A DNA stretch of 64,000 nt from Plasmodiophora brassicae (GCA_039704465.1 JASFAU010000007.1:1054001-1118000), one strand, 5' to 3'. Counted from the stretch's first letter, positions 1 through 10,955 are shown. Numbers and translations: made by a program. The notes: generated from the letters alone by a model not told the origin.

Positions 1-1128
1 AGTTCGTCGTCGACGCTGCTGGTGACGGCGTCGGCGGATAGGGTCAGTGTCGGCACCGATGTACATCGGCAACAGGCGCCCATGGTTTTCTGTGTGGACA
101 GAGCGTCGCCATTTACGAGCTCCCTCGACTGGACCCTGTCTGTCGGATAACGCACACGCACAGCAATCTCGCCGGGTCCACTGCCCGCGGCAACTCCCCG
201 CTGTCCGGCGAAGTCAGTGACGCATCGTTCTTCTACGGCGACGCATTCATCGCCATGTGCTGCCGTAACGAAGTCGCCCTGTGCGATCGGCATCCCTTCG
301 ATACCGTACAGTCCTGCAGCGCTGACTATTGTTTGCAAGGTATAAGTATCGTCTCGGATCAGCGTCCGGCATCCACAACGACCTGGCTCGCCCGTTCCAA
401 GATTACAGGTTCGCCCGGGTCGCATGTTTCAAGAGAGACATCGAGTCGAACTCGGCGATCACGCGCATATGTGCGCGTAACTCCAAAGCCAGCCGGCTTG
501 TTCTGGCAGGCACTCGCAACAGGGAAATTCTAGGTGACGTACTTGCACGAACGACGGTCGCCCTGGGGGCCTGCTACTGACTTCGCCAGGCAGCGATTGA
601 TATGGCTGTGGGAGGCACCGCCGTTTGGAGTGCCGGCCATGCCCACGGGCGACCTGTCCACTCCATCTCGATAGCATCCAATGCGGGCAACATTGCGGCA
701 TCGGATCATAACCTGTTCTGTACTGCCGCCGCCGATTCCACCGCCAAGCTCTGGGACATTCGTGTATCTCGGCCTGTTCGCCGGTAACTATGATGTCAAC
801 GACGCGGGAGGGCCTCCTAAGTTACGTTCCGGTGTAGGTTCTTCGGGCACACGAATCGTCAGAAGCAGGTGGGCCTGGCTATCAGCCCATGTGTCAGGTG
901 AGACGCCGATGGCAATGCAGACGTCACCTTCGTGCTCAGTGGTGAACATGCAGGTGGGTTGCCGTTGGATCAGAAGATAACTTGACGTTCATTTATGATG
1001 TTGGGTCCGGCCGATATTTGGCTCGCCTGAAGTCGCACCGAGACGCCGTCTCTGCGCTGGCATTCAATCCGTCATCGCCACAGCTCATCACTGCAGCGTA
1101 CGATGGCACACTGGTACGTGCCTGGTAA
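1..1128 (+). CDS. WDR27-like WD40-repeat protein, 3' part (5' end outside window)
   Basis: C-terminal portion of a beta-propeller protein split by several short introns. Readable segments include SGEVSDASFFYGDAF near 210-250, a WD blade ending in AKLWDIR near 690-770, GHTNRQKQ..AISPC near 845-900, and a final uninterrupted exon from about 963 (VAVGSEDNLTFIYDVGSG, AFNPSSPQL, TAAYDGTL) to the stop at 1126-1128. The order GHTNR / AISPC / SEDN..YDVGS / AFNPS.PQL is the C-terminal signature I know from WDR27, a conserved but poorly characterised WD40 protein. Family assignment rests on these motifs; no search was possible. The last intron ends in CAG just before the final exon. Upstream exon boundaries are only approximate, and the N-terminal blades lie outside the window. 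Confidence 0.65.
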
Positions 1129-2597
1129 CGGACCTCGTTTGCTGCCTCTTGAAAGTAGTTCGACAGGCGACCTTCACGTCATCTGCGTCCGCCTATCGAT
1201 AACCTGTATCGTCTCTAATATATCGGTGTCTGAAATATCCGCTCGGATCGGCGATTGGGGTTGTCGCGGGGACGTCGCAGGGCTCAAAATTAGAAATCGG
1301 GCGCAGGCCTGGGGCCAGGGGCCGTTGGGCGCCCGGGAAACTGCGCGCACCATTGCGCTACCTACCCAATGGCACTGCACGGACTGTCGAGCTGGCCGCT
1401 TATCCTTGCGTCGTCCCGACAACGGCAACGCCGCGTTGCGTTTGTGAATCCACGCACCGACCCAGAAGCGCTCCAGGCAGGCCGCTTGCTCAGTGCTCGT
1501 TGCTGGTGATTTGTCATGCTCGAGGTTGTTGATGGGGTACCCCCCGGCCGAACGCCGCGGAGGGTCCTCCTCGCCGGGGACCATGAAGCGACATTGACGA
1601 CCTTCACTATGACCAGTCACCAGCAAGGAGTACTGAATAGGCGTCTGACCTGGTCTGGGCTGTCTTCGGATCTCCCGACGAACTCGATGTGGCTCGTGCG
1701 ATCGCCTGCCAACTATTGCCAGCACCGGAGCGTAACGGCGATCGCCACCTGCACAGCCCTCGACGAATGCAGCAGTGGAGTTCAGGCCCGGCCCGATATT
1801 TTTGCCGAATACGCTCATGCAACAACGTTAGGTTTGCTCTGCTTCGTTTGGTGCGAGTGGCGGTGTCAGTAATCCCGTACGCATGTTATAGGTAGCTGAG
1901 GGGTATCGTGCCGGCAACCGCAACCACGGCCATCGAACCCGCATCAAGAGGCGGCTGCGCGTTCCGGGGCGTCCGATGGGTGACGTGCATATCGCCGGCT
2001 ATGTAGGTCCCGACGCGGTAGTGCACCGTAAGAAACTCGCAAGCCGATACATCCTGCATATATATTCAGGTCAATTCACTGTCTTCAACTGGGCGTTCTG
2101 CGGTCCAATGTATGGGGGGAGCTCCGAACGTGGCGTTGATCGGAGGGAGAACGGCGCTCGAGCTCGTTCTATTTTCGGGTTCTCGATCCGTCCGGAGCAA
2201 AAAGAGGTCAAGACGTGTCCACGCCGAACGCAGATCTATGACAGACGATTATCCGCCATCGACTACTGTAGGGATAATAATTACTATATCCGACATCATT
2301 CGTCCATGGGGATCGATAGTCGTCGTGCCCCGGAAGCGCAACCGCTCGGGGCAGGCAGGTCACACGACGAGGAGGCGCGGCTGATTCTGAGGGTGTCCCG
2401 TTGGCCATTGCGGAGTGCGCGGGTGATGGGTTTTACCATCCCACACAGCGGGTTGATTGATTTGACCAGGTCGGTCCCCTGAGTCGGACAGGCGGTACAC
2501 GCAGATTTGCTGCCGGCCCCGCATGCCTGCTGCCGAGCCGTGATCATCGGCAGGACCCGACTGGATCCGTACCCCAGCCTGCCCTGTCTCATCTGGC
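1129..2597. other. 1.47-kb intergenic stretch, no supported gene
   Basis: No frame shows a recognisable domain. The longest open frame with an ATG is on the minus strand at 1174-1818 (214 codons), but its composition (Arg, Pro, Ser, Gly rich, no hydrophobic pattern) is what a GC-rich non-coding strand gives by chance. It may hold the 3' end of WDR27 and the promoter of the zinc-cluster gene starting at 2598. Confidence 0.4.
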
Positions 2598-3393
2598 ATG
2601 GCAGCACGCCCGGCCCGATTAAAGGTCGCGTGTGAACCGTGCGTCCTCCGTAAGGCACGGTGCGATCCGGGGCGCCCATGCCAACAGTGCACCTTCCGGG
2701 GATGCCCTGAACAGTGTGTCAATCGTCCTGTCGACGTGCCGGGCGAGCCACGGCACCCGGCGGCTCGCAAGAATCGCCTGAAGGCATGCGAACCGTGCAA
2801 CAAGTCCAAGGTGGCCTGCTCCGATGAGCGCCCCTGCCCGCGCTGCGTCCGGCTCGAGCGCCCGGACCTGTGCACGGTCAGACCCAGGCGGAATGCGCGC
2901 CAGGGACAGAACAACCCCAGCGATGAACCGCTAGCCTCCGTCCTGCTGCACACCGCCAGGCAGTATTCGCTGTTCGACACGATCACGCCATTGCGACTGT
3001 AGGGATCGGGGATCCACGTTCCCGGCGTGCTGGCCTGGTCTGACGTGGTGCAGGGAGATTCTGCTAACGTCGCTGTCGGGACTGTTGCCGCGCGACGATC
3101 TCCTGAACCTGCGACGGACGCTGACGCCGCTGTGCACGCCGGACAAGCCCGACGACGAGGACCGATGGCTGAGGTCACTGGACAGCCGACCCAGACGCAT
3201 AACGGGCCGTGTTCACCTGTCTCTCGCCCTCACGCAGGACGCCGTGGAGTTCCAGGCCATGTTCACCGACGACGTCACGCTGGAGTGCCTCGTGACGGTG
3301 TCGCCCGGCGCCCTGGACATTCTCGGCGTGACCGCGGCCGACCTCAACGACATGCTCGCCAACAGGTGGCCGACGGCCCCCATCCTCACGTAG
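2598..3393 (+). CDS. Tandem Zn(II)2Cys6 (Gal4-type) transcription factor with PAS-like C-terminus
   Basis: Two exons, 2598-2998 and 3054-3393, joined across a 55-bp intron (GTAGGG...CAG) that keeps frame and gives 246 residues. The N-terminus carries two complete six-cysteine clusters: CEPCVLRKARC...C.QC...C (residues about 12-40) and CEPCNKSKVAC...C.RC...C (about 64-93). Each is the binuclear zinc DNA-binding fold of fungal-type regulators. Normally there is one cluster per protein, so the tandem pair is unusual. The last 60 residues (VSPGALDILGVTAADLND) look like the PAS helix region found C-terminal in small Zn2Cys6 proteins such as the ERT1/AcuK group. There is no long fungal-specific middle homology region. 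Likely a nuclear DNA-binding regulator; its targets are unknown. Confidence 0.75.
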
Positions 3394-3740
3394 GGCGCGC
3401 GCACAGGACGCGCCCCTCTCGCGTTGCTGACGCGGCGTGCGATCCTTGCAGGGCATCGTCGCTGGCAAGTCTGGCCAACGCGTGGCTGGACGTCGTCGTC
3501 AGCGATCGCATGGTCGGGTCGGTGTCGACGTCGGTGACGGGTCGGACCGGGCGCCCTCGACCGTGTTTGATCCACTGGGAGCGACGCTGCCTGGCATCCG
3601 ACGGCGTCGCCGCCCTGTACACCGGCACGGTCACGTTCGCCGACAAAGCGGCGGGCAACCACAGTGCCAAGACAGGCCTGGCGTCGACGTCGACGGCACT
3701 AGTCCCATAATACATTATCCATGCGAGACTGGAACGCCCG
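3394..3740. other. Spacer between convergent genes
   Basis: 347 bases between the stop of the zinc-cluster gene and the inferred stop of the kinesin gene. No domain is visible in any frame; probably the two 3' UTRs. Confidence 0.4.
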
Positions 3741-6659
3741 CTACGGGGACCTGCTGATGGATTTGACCAGCGTGGACCAGCGGTGCATCCGTCGGGACAT
3801 CTCCATGTGGTCCCGGTCCATCGCCTGGGGGCGACCCAGCACTCAGCACACGTGCGACGACGGTGGGGCGGGCGGACGCGCACCTGCAACGATTGCCGAG
3901 CGCTGTGCAACAGCTTCAGGCAGCGCGTCTGGCTGCTGGCCGGCTGCAAGGCCATGACCTCGCTCTCCAGCTGGTGCAGCAGTCGCGACATGGGCACGTG
4001 GCCTCTGTCAGGCGCTACGGGACGCTGGCCGATCAGTGACGGCCGGCGCCGCACGCGCGTGCTGCCAGGGCGTACCGGTGGCGCTCGGTGGGCGCACGCC
4101 CCGGGTCGTATCGTCGCACATTGCCCGCACCAGGGTCAGCTCCGCCTCCAGCGTCCTGATCTTGTCGTGGCCGTAATCAACCTGGCGCTGGGTGTCCCGC
4201 AGGCAGCCCTCGGCGCGATCGGCCTGTACCAACACCGTCAGGACGGCGAGAGCGCGATCGATGGGCGAACGATGCCAGTTCCTGACGCGGTCGGCGGCTT
4301 CCTGGGCGGATTCCTTCAGCGACGCGCACTGCCCTTGCAGGGCGTCGATCGTCCTGGACAGGGCGGCGTTCTTCTGCAACACCGACTGCAGGCATCGTTG
4401 CGCCCGCTCGGCGACGTTCCTGGCCCTGTCGGCGTCGGCCTGCTTGGCTTCATGGGCGGCCACCTTCGCCTGCGCCTTGTCCAGCGCCCTCTGCAGGTTG
4501 CGCAGGGCGACCGACTCCATCGGGAAGCACGAACTGGTGGGGGGCGGCAACGCACGCGTCAGTGCCCGGGTGCGAACGATCGCGCCCGTCGACGGATCTG
4601 ACTTTGGCCGGTACCCGGTGATGGTGGAGGAGGACAGCTGGAGTTCCAGGTCGGCGTTGGCTCGACGCAGGCGGGCAACCTGGCGCTGTAGACGGTCGAC
4701 CCTGCGATCGGCGTCGGCCAGCACGGATCCGACCGGCGACCCGCCCTGCAGCGACTGGCATCGGTCCTGCAAGTGCGCGTTCTCCAGCAGCAGGTTGGCC
4801 ACCTGGCCACGTCTGAGGCGACCGACGGGAACGACGCGCTTGGACAACGGACCTGGATCTCCTTGTGCAGGAGCCGTTCCTCAGTAGACGCCAGCAGCGG
4901 CTGCGATGTCTGCCCGGCACTGGCTGGCGACGGCTCCTGGTCGTCGATGCGAGCCTTGCTGGCGCCTGCCTGTGAGCCGCCGTCCGAGCCGCTCGACAGG
5001 CCGATCCTGCGTCGCACGCCAGGTGGGTCACATCCCGTCGCCGGTGGACAAACAGCACAAGTCGCCGGTTCATACAGGTCGAACTGTTTCTCGAGGTCGT
5101 CGAGCGACGCCGACAGCCTCATGACGTTGTCCACCTGGTCCTTCTTGTTCAGAACCTGCAGGGTCAAACCCGATCAGGAGGCGATGAGACCCATAGTGAC
5201 GGTCGATATCGAATCGCCGCTGACGTTGCCATCCGGGAAGTCGAGGGGCGCATCCGGTCGAACGCTGTTATAGGGGACGATGTCGGCCTTGGCCCTGGAC
5301 GGCCCCGGCCCACTGTTGCGAACGCAGGGCGTTGTCATCGTGAGCACCTGCTCGGCCATATGTAGCAGAGTGGAGGCGCCCAGGAAGTTCGCCTCGTCGT
5401 CGGCCACGCAGACGACGAGGATCGACTTGGAGTTATGCGTCAGCATCGGGCCGACGTGCTCGGTCAGCCTGGCCCATTGTTGACGTCAGCACCGACCACG
5501 CCATCCATCGTGATACGGAAACGACTTGGTATCCCGGAAGGCGTGAACATGGGCGCCCGTGGCCGGATCGGCCAGCTGCGTTAGCAACCGGCCTAACGAC
5601 GCGATCGCAAGGGCGTCGTCGGCGACTTCCACGACCTGCCGATACCTGTCAGAGGCGATCGCGTTCACAAACAGACCCGCCATTGCTGACGTTCAGGGCG
5701 CAGGTCGTGTTGCGAACGTGGTCAAGGACGGATACGCGCCAGAACCGATGACAGGTGGGTCCCGATCCTAGAACACGAACAGGGGAGTTACTGGTGGGCG
5801 GGCGGTCCACGACGAAAGCAGACCGGTGGCCGCAGCAATGTCCATGATGTTGTGGACCTGGCTGACCGTCTGCACCTGGACCTGGACCGGATGCTCGTTG
5901 GGCTTCAGGACACGTCGCTGTCCAGTGACCACCCTGTGCAGGGCCCGGAACCCAGTCTGAATGGTCGTCGGTACCCAGGTCAGACACGGGGCCGACCTGG
6001 ACAGGATGTCGACTGCCGTCTTGCTATGGTCGTCGACCTCCCATAAGGCGACGGTCACCTCCTGGTGGTCGTTCCCGTCTGCGCAGGCAGCGTTAGGCAG
6101 GTGCCTAGCTACTGCAGGGCGCATCGAGCCTATAGCCGACCTGCAACCTCGTGCAGGATGCGGTCAGTGGCGGTGGCCAGCAGATGGTCGGCGACGGCGA
6201 CGGGATTCGGCAGACCTGCCGCCCCCTCTGTTAGATCATGGGGCATGCAGCGAAACGCGACGACCACAACCGGATTGCCCGACAATGACGATAGTGGAGT
6301 GGAACCCGGAGCAGACCCATTCCAGGGCGCTATCGAGTATGGCGGCTTGCAGACGAGGGCGCTGCTCCTGCGGAGCGGCCTGCGATGCACGATACCGCCG
6401 GCGTGTCCCGTCGCGCGCCACAACCCTGCCGTGCGGCCACCGATCATCGGGTCGGCGAGGGAGACGGCGAGCGCTGCGGACCGTACGTGATGTCGGCGTG
6501 GCCGGCCTGCTGGTCGACTTTATACTGCAGGCGGTGGGCGGCGGCGGCACCCGGCCCCGAATGAACCAGGACGAACGACTGCCAGGTCGCCAGGCGCGCC
6601 TCGTCCGACCCGCCCACCCGCTGCAGGCGATGCACCAGGTCCCGCAGCTCGGCATCCAT
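3741..6659 (-). CDS. Divergent kinesin-like motor protein with coiled-coil tail
   Basis: Minus-strand multi-exon gene. Motor landmarks in order from 6659: a strand-loop SALEWVCSGFHSTIVIVGQS at the P-loop position (about 6300), GLPNPVAVADHLL (a1/b-strand after the P-loop, about 6200), TVALWEVDDHSKTAVDILS (the SYLEIYNE..DLL position, about 6030), a PNEHPVQVQVQTV strand, and then ADDALAIASLGRLLTQLAD, FRDTKSF, and HNSKSILVVCVADD..A STLL (the YRDSKLT..LGGNSKT..ETLSTL region, 5640-5380). Downstream exons 5155-4853, 4802-4098, 4024-3884 and 3824-3741 have clean GT-AG introns in phase 0 and encode a long coiled coil. The P-loop reads GQSGCGRR instead of GQTGSGKT, and DLAGSE is not recognisable, so ATPase activity is doubtful. 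The N-terminal exon junctions and the start at 6659 are tentative. A retained intron would end the protein at 4008 instead. Confidence 0.6.
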
Positions 6660-7026
6660 CGCGGCGCTGCGCGGACGACAACGATGCGCGCGCGCGCCCG
6701 GCCGGCAGGTGGAGGCGGCGGCGGCCGCGTCCGTGCTGCAGTCCTGTGACTACAGTCGCGGCATTGTGTCGACTGCTACAGGGGCCGGACCGCGGCGTCT
6801 GCAGCTGCAGTGCTGCTGCAGTGCTGCTGCGGCTGCAGTGCCGCTGCTGCAGTGCAGCTGCGTGCCGCTGCTGCCGTGCTGCGTGCTGCTGCGTGCCGCT
6901 GCTGCAGTCTGCTGCAGGGCTGCTGCGTGCCGCTGCTGCGTGGTGCGCTCGGGCTTTTCTCAGCGCGTCCGGGGACATCCGTCCGTCGTGTGTGATTGAT
7001 TGTCACCAGCGATCGCGCTGGTGCCG
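6660..7026. promoter_or_regulatory. Divergent promoter interval with CTG/CAG-rich tract
   Basis: 367 bases between the divergently oriented kinesin (-) and mitochondrial protein (+) starts. Much of it is an imperfect GCTGCTGCAGTGCTGC-type low-complexity tract at about 6800-6935. No TATA box stands out. A shared bidirectional promoter is inferred from the head-to-head layout only. Confidence 0.4.
6800..6935. repeat. Imperfect CTG/CAG triplet tract
   Basis: Runs of CTGCTG, CTGCAG and TGCTGCGTGC units dominate this stretch on both strands. It gives spurious Cys/Leu/Ala-rich or Gln/His-rich open frames that I do not call as genes. Confidence 0.7.
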
Positions 7027-7941
7027 ATGTGGCCGGGTGCGCCCTGGCGGCGTATCGTGTCGGCGGCGGCGGCGGCGGCGGCGGCGGCCCTGCCCGGCCT
7101 TCGCCAGCACATGGGGACGTACGCGCGCAAGCAGTCCAGGTTGAAGAAGGCGCTGAACCCGAACTGGCGCGAATCGAAAAGGTTCCGGGCGCCGGGAGAC
7201 GATGGCGCCGGGCGTCGCCCGCGTCGTCAGGTCGCTCGTGATGGGGGCGGGCGGCACAGGAGCACGGATGACGTGACGGGGCGTCGCTGGGACGAGGGCG
7301 TTGTGCCGAAAGGGTGGGTGCCGCGCACGCCCCCGACCACCGTGTTCCAGTCGTTCGTCAACAGGCCGAACGTGGCCGCCGCCGTCGGCGCCCTGAAGCA
7401 GGAGACGGACCCGCTGCGTGGATGGACCATCCATACGGTCATGCTGGACGACGACTTCTCCCTGCACTACGACTACTTCTGGACGATGCTGGCGTTCTGC
7501 GCCCGGTGCCTGCCCACCAAGGCGCCCGAGGTCGCGCGCGAGCTCGTCTACCACAAGCTGAAGATCTGCGACGTCCTGTTCGACCTCGTCGTGCGGTCCT
7601 GTCGCATCGCAAATCCGCCCCTGGTCGACGACGCCATCGACGTGTACTTCAAGCACGGGCCGCGATCCGTGGAAGCCGTCGCCAGCATCATCAGCCTGTG
7701 CCGCGAGGCGGAACAACCGCAGAAGGCGTTCCTGATGCTGCCGGAAGCGCTGACCGTCAATGCGATCCGCTGCGAGGACGTCCTCATGGACCTGGCCGCC
7801 TGCTGCATGGCCGACGGCGGGCCGATGGCGGCCGACGTCGCCGAACAGGTCCTCGACGTCATCCAGGTGCGCAACATGCAGATCGACGAGGGCATCATCG
7901 ACGACTTTTACGGGTGCACGGCCAAGTGCCTGGCCGGGTAG
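7027..7941 (+). CDS. Mitochondrial/PPR-like helical-repeat protein
   Basis: Single-exon frame of 304 codons from the first in-frame ATG. The N-terminus is basic with a poly-alanine run (SAAAAAAAAAL) and no acidic residues for about 50 positions, as expected of a mitochondrial presequence. Residues about 115-300 form repeated helix pairs (DDDFSLHYDYFWTMLAFC, VARELVYHKLKICDVLFDLV, AIDVYFKHGPRSVEAVASI, AEQVLDVIQVRNMQIDEG) that resemble pentatricopeptide or ribosomal-subunit PPR proteins with short alpha-alpha repeats. I do not recognise a precise orthologue; RNA binding in mitochondria is an inference. The G+C-rich third positions match neighbouring genes. Confidence 0.55.
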   Translation: MWPGAPWRRIVSAAAAAAAAALPGLRQHMGTYARKQSRLKKALNPNWRESKRFRAPGDDGAGRRPRRQVARDGGGRHRSTDDVTGRRWDEGVVPKGWVPRTPPTTVFQSFVNRPNVAAAVGALKQETDPLRGWTIHTVMLDDDFSLHYDYFWTMLAFCARCLPTKAPEVARELVYHKLKICDVLFDLVVRSCRIANPPLVDDAIDVYFKHGPRSVEAVASIISLCREAEQPQKAFLMLPEALTVNAIRCEDVLMDLAACCMADGGPMAADVAEQVLDVIQVRNMQIDEGIIDDFYGCTAKCLAG

Positions 7942-8065
7942 CCGAACTACGTAGGTACCTTGGGCGACGGTTCTGTCGGGGGTACCAAGGGCGCGCGTCC
8001 CTGTTTTATTCGTGTGCGGGGGCCGTCGGCCGTACCAAATACATGTTCTAAGAGGGTATCCGTCT

Positions 8066-8088
8066 GCAGCAGCAGCAGCAGCAGCAGG
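8066..8088. repeat. (CAG)7 microsatellite
   Basis: Seven consecutive CAG units in the short 3' interval between the convergent PPR-like and spondin genes. No coding role is seen. Confidence 0.85.
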
Positions 8089-8110
8089 GCCAGGTCTGCG
8101 TAACGCGCGT

Positions 8111-10250
8111 CTAGTAGGACGATTTCGCCAGGGTTGCGTACCCGAACTCGTCGGGCAGCAGGGTCACGTTCCCGGATTCGGGGACGCCCGCGTAGGACAG
8201 GGTGCCGGCATCGAACCCGGGCAGGACGGAGATCACCTCCTGGTAGAAGGTGTCCGACGGCGGCCTGCCGTCCCTGGTGACGTTGGCGAACAGGTCCCAG
8301 TCGAGGAGGTTGATGTCGGCGATGCCGGTGAACCAGTCGGGCCCAGGCGTCAGACGGGCCGCACACGACAGCAACGGAAACACTTCGCTGACCTGCACCT
8401 GCGGCAGGCGAACAGCATCGGTCAGCGTGCGCCCGTTACTATCGATGCGAAGCATCTACCGACCTGCATGGTCGTCACGTTCGGGAACGCGATCGATGCC
8501 GGCCCCTGGAAGTAGTTGCCGACGTACCCTGCCGCCTTCAGCGCGTCGATCTCGTCGATCAGCGCCGATTGGTTGCCGGTCTCGGCCAGCGATTGCAATC
8601 CTGTCGCGTGATCACTCAGTCAGCAACCCGGTTCGATCCGTCCATGGCCGCTGCCGGGGGAGCGAGCGCCCTACCAATGCCCGCCGGTCGGTCGTTGCGG
8701 AAGTCGAAGAGCAGCGTGGGCAGGTAGTGGTTCATGCAGATCAGCCCGTCGACGGTGACAGGTTCGTAGGCCTGCCCGGTGGGTTCGGTCAGGTCTGCGC
8801 GCGCCTATCGTCAGACAACGCGCAGCACAAGGCAGGGTGCCACCTACTCAGCGTCAGGTTGAACGTGACGTTGGCCGGGTTCACGCTGATCATTGGGACG
8901 ACATGCGCGGGCACCGGCACGTACACTGGGCACGCCTGCGATACGCCGCGCTTCCTGCACCGACGTTTCAGGACGACACGGTGCGGTGCGACGGTCGCCG
9001 AGGTCGTCGTCGTTGTCGTTGGTGTCGCTGGTATCGCGGCCGGCAGTACAGGCAGCAACGTCGGCACACGGGTCGCACTCGGCCTGCGAGTCGCCGTCGT
9101 CGTCGTCGGCCGCCGAGGCGCTGCTGTCGTCGTGTGTGCCGGCGCTGATGCCGTCGTCGGTGCCGGGGTCGTCGTGTGGCTGGCGTTCATCGTCGGGGCC
9201 GGCGTCGTCGCGTTGCTGGCGTTCATCGTCGGGGCTTGCGTCGTTGGCGATGCCGTCGAGTTACGGGCCGTTGGTGCTGGCGTTGTCGCAGGCGCTGTCG
9301 TTGCAGGGGTCGAAGTCGCAGGTGTCGCTGTCGTTGGCGTTGGCGTCGTCGTCGCAGGTGCTGGCGGTGTCGTGGGCGTCGACGTGGTTGTGCGTGGCGC
9401 CGTCGTTGCTGGACCTTGAGGTATGGCGGCCGGGACGACCGTAGCCGTCGATGTCGTCGGCGCTGGAGTAGGAGTTGATGTTGGTAGGCCAGTGGGCGTC
9501 GACGACGATGTTGCGGTCGTCGGAGACGGCGTGCTGGGCGACGGTGTCACTTGGGCTGCCTGCGTTGGTGCTGAACTAGTCGGCGAAGGCGTCGGTGGAG
9601 GTGCGGTGGGCGACGAAGACGTCGTAGGGGATGGCGTTGGCAGCTGGGTAGCAGGTGCCGACGACGTCGTTGGCGATGGCGTCTGCGTGGCAGGCGGGTC
9701 CGTTGGAGGAAACGTCGCTGCTGCAGTAGGCGCATCTGTAGCAGGTGCTGCAGGAGCTCCTGTTGGCGCAGGCGTAGGTGGGTCGGACGGCATCGGCGTG
9801 GCGGACGCTGTCGGAGACGGCGTTGGAGGCCCGGTTGGCGCAGGTGTTGCTGGCTCAGTTGGCGCAGACGTTGCCGGCTCGGTTGGCGCAGGCGTAGGTG
9901 GCGCCGTTGCAGGTTCGGTTGGTGCCAGCGTAGGCGGCGCTGTTGCAGGTTCCGTTGGTGCCAGCGTAGGCGGCGCTGTTGCAGGTTCGGTTGGTGCCAG
10001 CGTAGGCGACGCAGTTGGGGACTCGGTTGGCCCAGGCGTGGAAGCCTCGGTCGGGGTCGGGGTTGGCGCCGGCGACGCTGTAGATGGCAAGGCGGATGGT
10101 GCCTCAGTCGGCACCTGAGCTGCGCCATGCGGTCAGTAGCGAAGAAACGCAACGACAAAGAGAGAGAGCGCCAGGGGCTCTCGACGTACCGGTACTGGTC
10201 ATCACCAGGAGCGCCGTTAGGCCCGCCAGCAGCATATGGGCGCGCGACAT
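8111..10250 (-). CDS. Secreted mucin-like protein with C-terminal spondin-type domain
   Basis: Minus-strand gene. Exon 1 (10250-10190) encodes [20 protein letters not shown], a classic signal peptide. A 70-bp intron (GTACGT...GCAG) leads into exon 2 from 10119, which encodes about 390 residues that are nearly all Pro, Thr, Ala and Ser: a heavily O-glycosylated, mucin-like stalk. C-terminal exons follow: [17 protein letters not shown] (about 8780), [18 protein letters not shown] (about 8590), and 8398-8111 with [18 protein letters not shown] and [12 protein letters not shown]. The GLxxLAExG, PSPDWFxG and FDAGT pattern is that of the spondin N fold, which in other organisms binds lipids or partners extracellularly. 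Probably surface-attached or secreted. The intermediate exon ends are approximate. Confidence 0.7.
9840..10020. repeat. 36-bp tandem repeat in the mucin-like exon
   Basis: At least three near-identical 36-bp units (GTTGCAGGTTCGGTTGGTGC...) encode a 12-residue [12 protein letters not shown] unit on the minus strand, flanked by decayed units. The repeat is in frame, so copy-number change alters stalk length without breaking the protein. Confidence 0.8.
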
Positions 10251-10610
10251 GGTCGACGTCTCTCTATGGCGCAAGCGTTTTAGGAAGTGAGGATCGGACG
10301 GGGCCGATTGCAGAGCCTGGCCATCATATGACGGGCTGCCCAGCCAGGTGCCCCAGGTTGCCCCGAACGCAACGCCCTGAATATGTATCGACACACGGTC
10401 GGTTGCCGACAGCACCCGCGAAACATAAACGTGCGCTGGACGCCAGTACCAGCAGGGAACCTGCCGCACGCGTTCCGCCCATCCGTCCCTTCACGTGACG
10501 GGCCATTGCGCCCGGCCTACACTGCGTCTTGGTCTCATCCGTTGCCGGCCGAATACGTGCGGTCTGTATTGTACAGTGGACTGGTCATTGTTGGCGGCTC
10601 GTTTGGTCGT
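10251..10610. other. Spacer upstream of spondin gene
   Basis: 360 bases between the spondin start and the end of the small unknown gene. No domain or RNA gene is recognisable; presumably the promoter of the spondin-domain gene. Confidence 0.35.
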
Positions 10611-10955
10611 CTACAGGTCTTCCAGTCGCATGGGTTCCTTACGGGAGCGCCGTCCACGGCGCCCACCTCGGTTGACGGGTACCTTCTCCAGGATGCGCTG
10701 CTTCAGCCGGGCGAACCTGTCCATCTTGGTCGCCTTGGCAGGCAGGATGAACGGGTCGCCGGCACTGCTCTGCATCGGCGCGCACGCGTTCGGACCCGCC
10801 GCCGACCCGGCTCGTGGGCTCGTCACGAACATGCTGTCCGCCTCCGAGCGCGTCACGTTCCATCCGCACCCATCGTCGTCATCATCGGACACCAACCGGG
10901 ACGACGTCGATCGACCGCGACGAGACGCCAACGTCCGGGATATAGCGGTGAGCAT
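10611..10955 (-). CDS. Small basic hypothetical protein
   Basis: Open frame of 114 codons with an ATG at 10955, not recognised. It has a polar N-terminus with a DDDDD run, a plausible helix AKATKMDRFARLKQRILEK, and a very basic tail (NRGGRRGRRSRKEPMR) that could be a nuclear localisation or RNA-binding segment. Alternating hydrophobic spacing in the helix supports coding, but the frame is short and in GC-rich DNA, so it may be fortuitous. Confidence 0.35.
   Translation of the reverse strand: MLTAISRTLASRRGRSTSSRLVSDDDDDGCGWNVTRSEADSMFVTSPRAGSAAGPNACAPMQSSAGDPFILPAKATKMDRFARLKQRILEKVPVNRGGRRGRRSRKEPMRLEDL

Noticed and set aside
1174..1818. 214-codon minus-strand open frame as a gene
   Set aside because: No domain, composition typical of chance frames in GC-rich DNA, no splice or neighbour support.
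6709..7000. Cys/Leu/Ala-rich frames at 6709-7000
   Set aside because: Generated by the CTG/CAG tract in all frames; no conserved features.
8250..9419. Plus-strand 389-codon Val/Gly/Ala-rich frame
   Set aside because: It is the antisense shadow of the Thr/Pro-rich spondin-protein exon; the minus strand has the signal peptide, introns and domain.
9423..10118. Plus-strand [12 protein letters not shown] repeat protein
   Set aside because: Antisense of the 36-bp mucin repeat; low complexity only.
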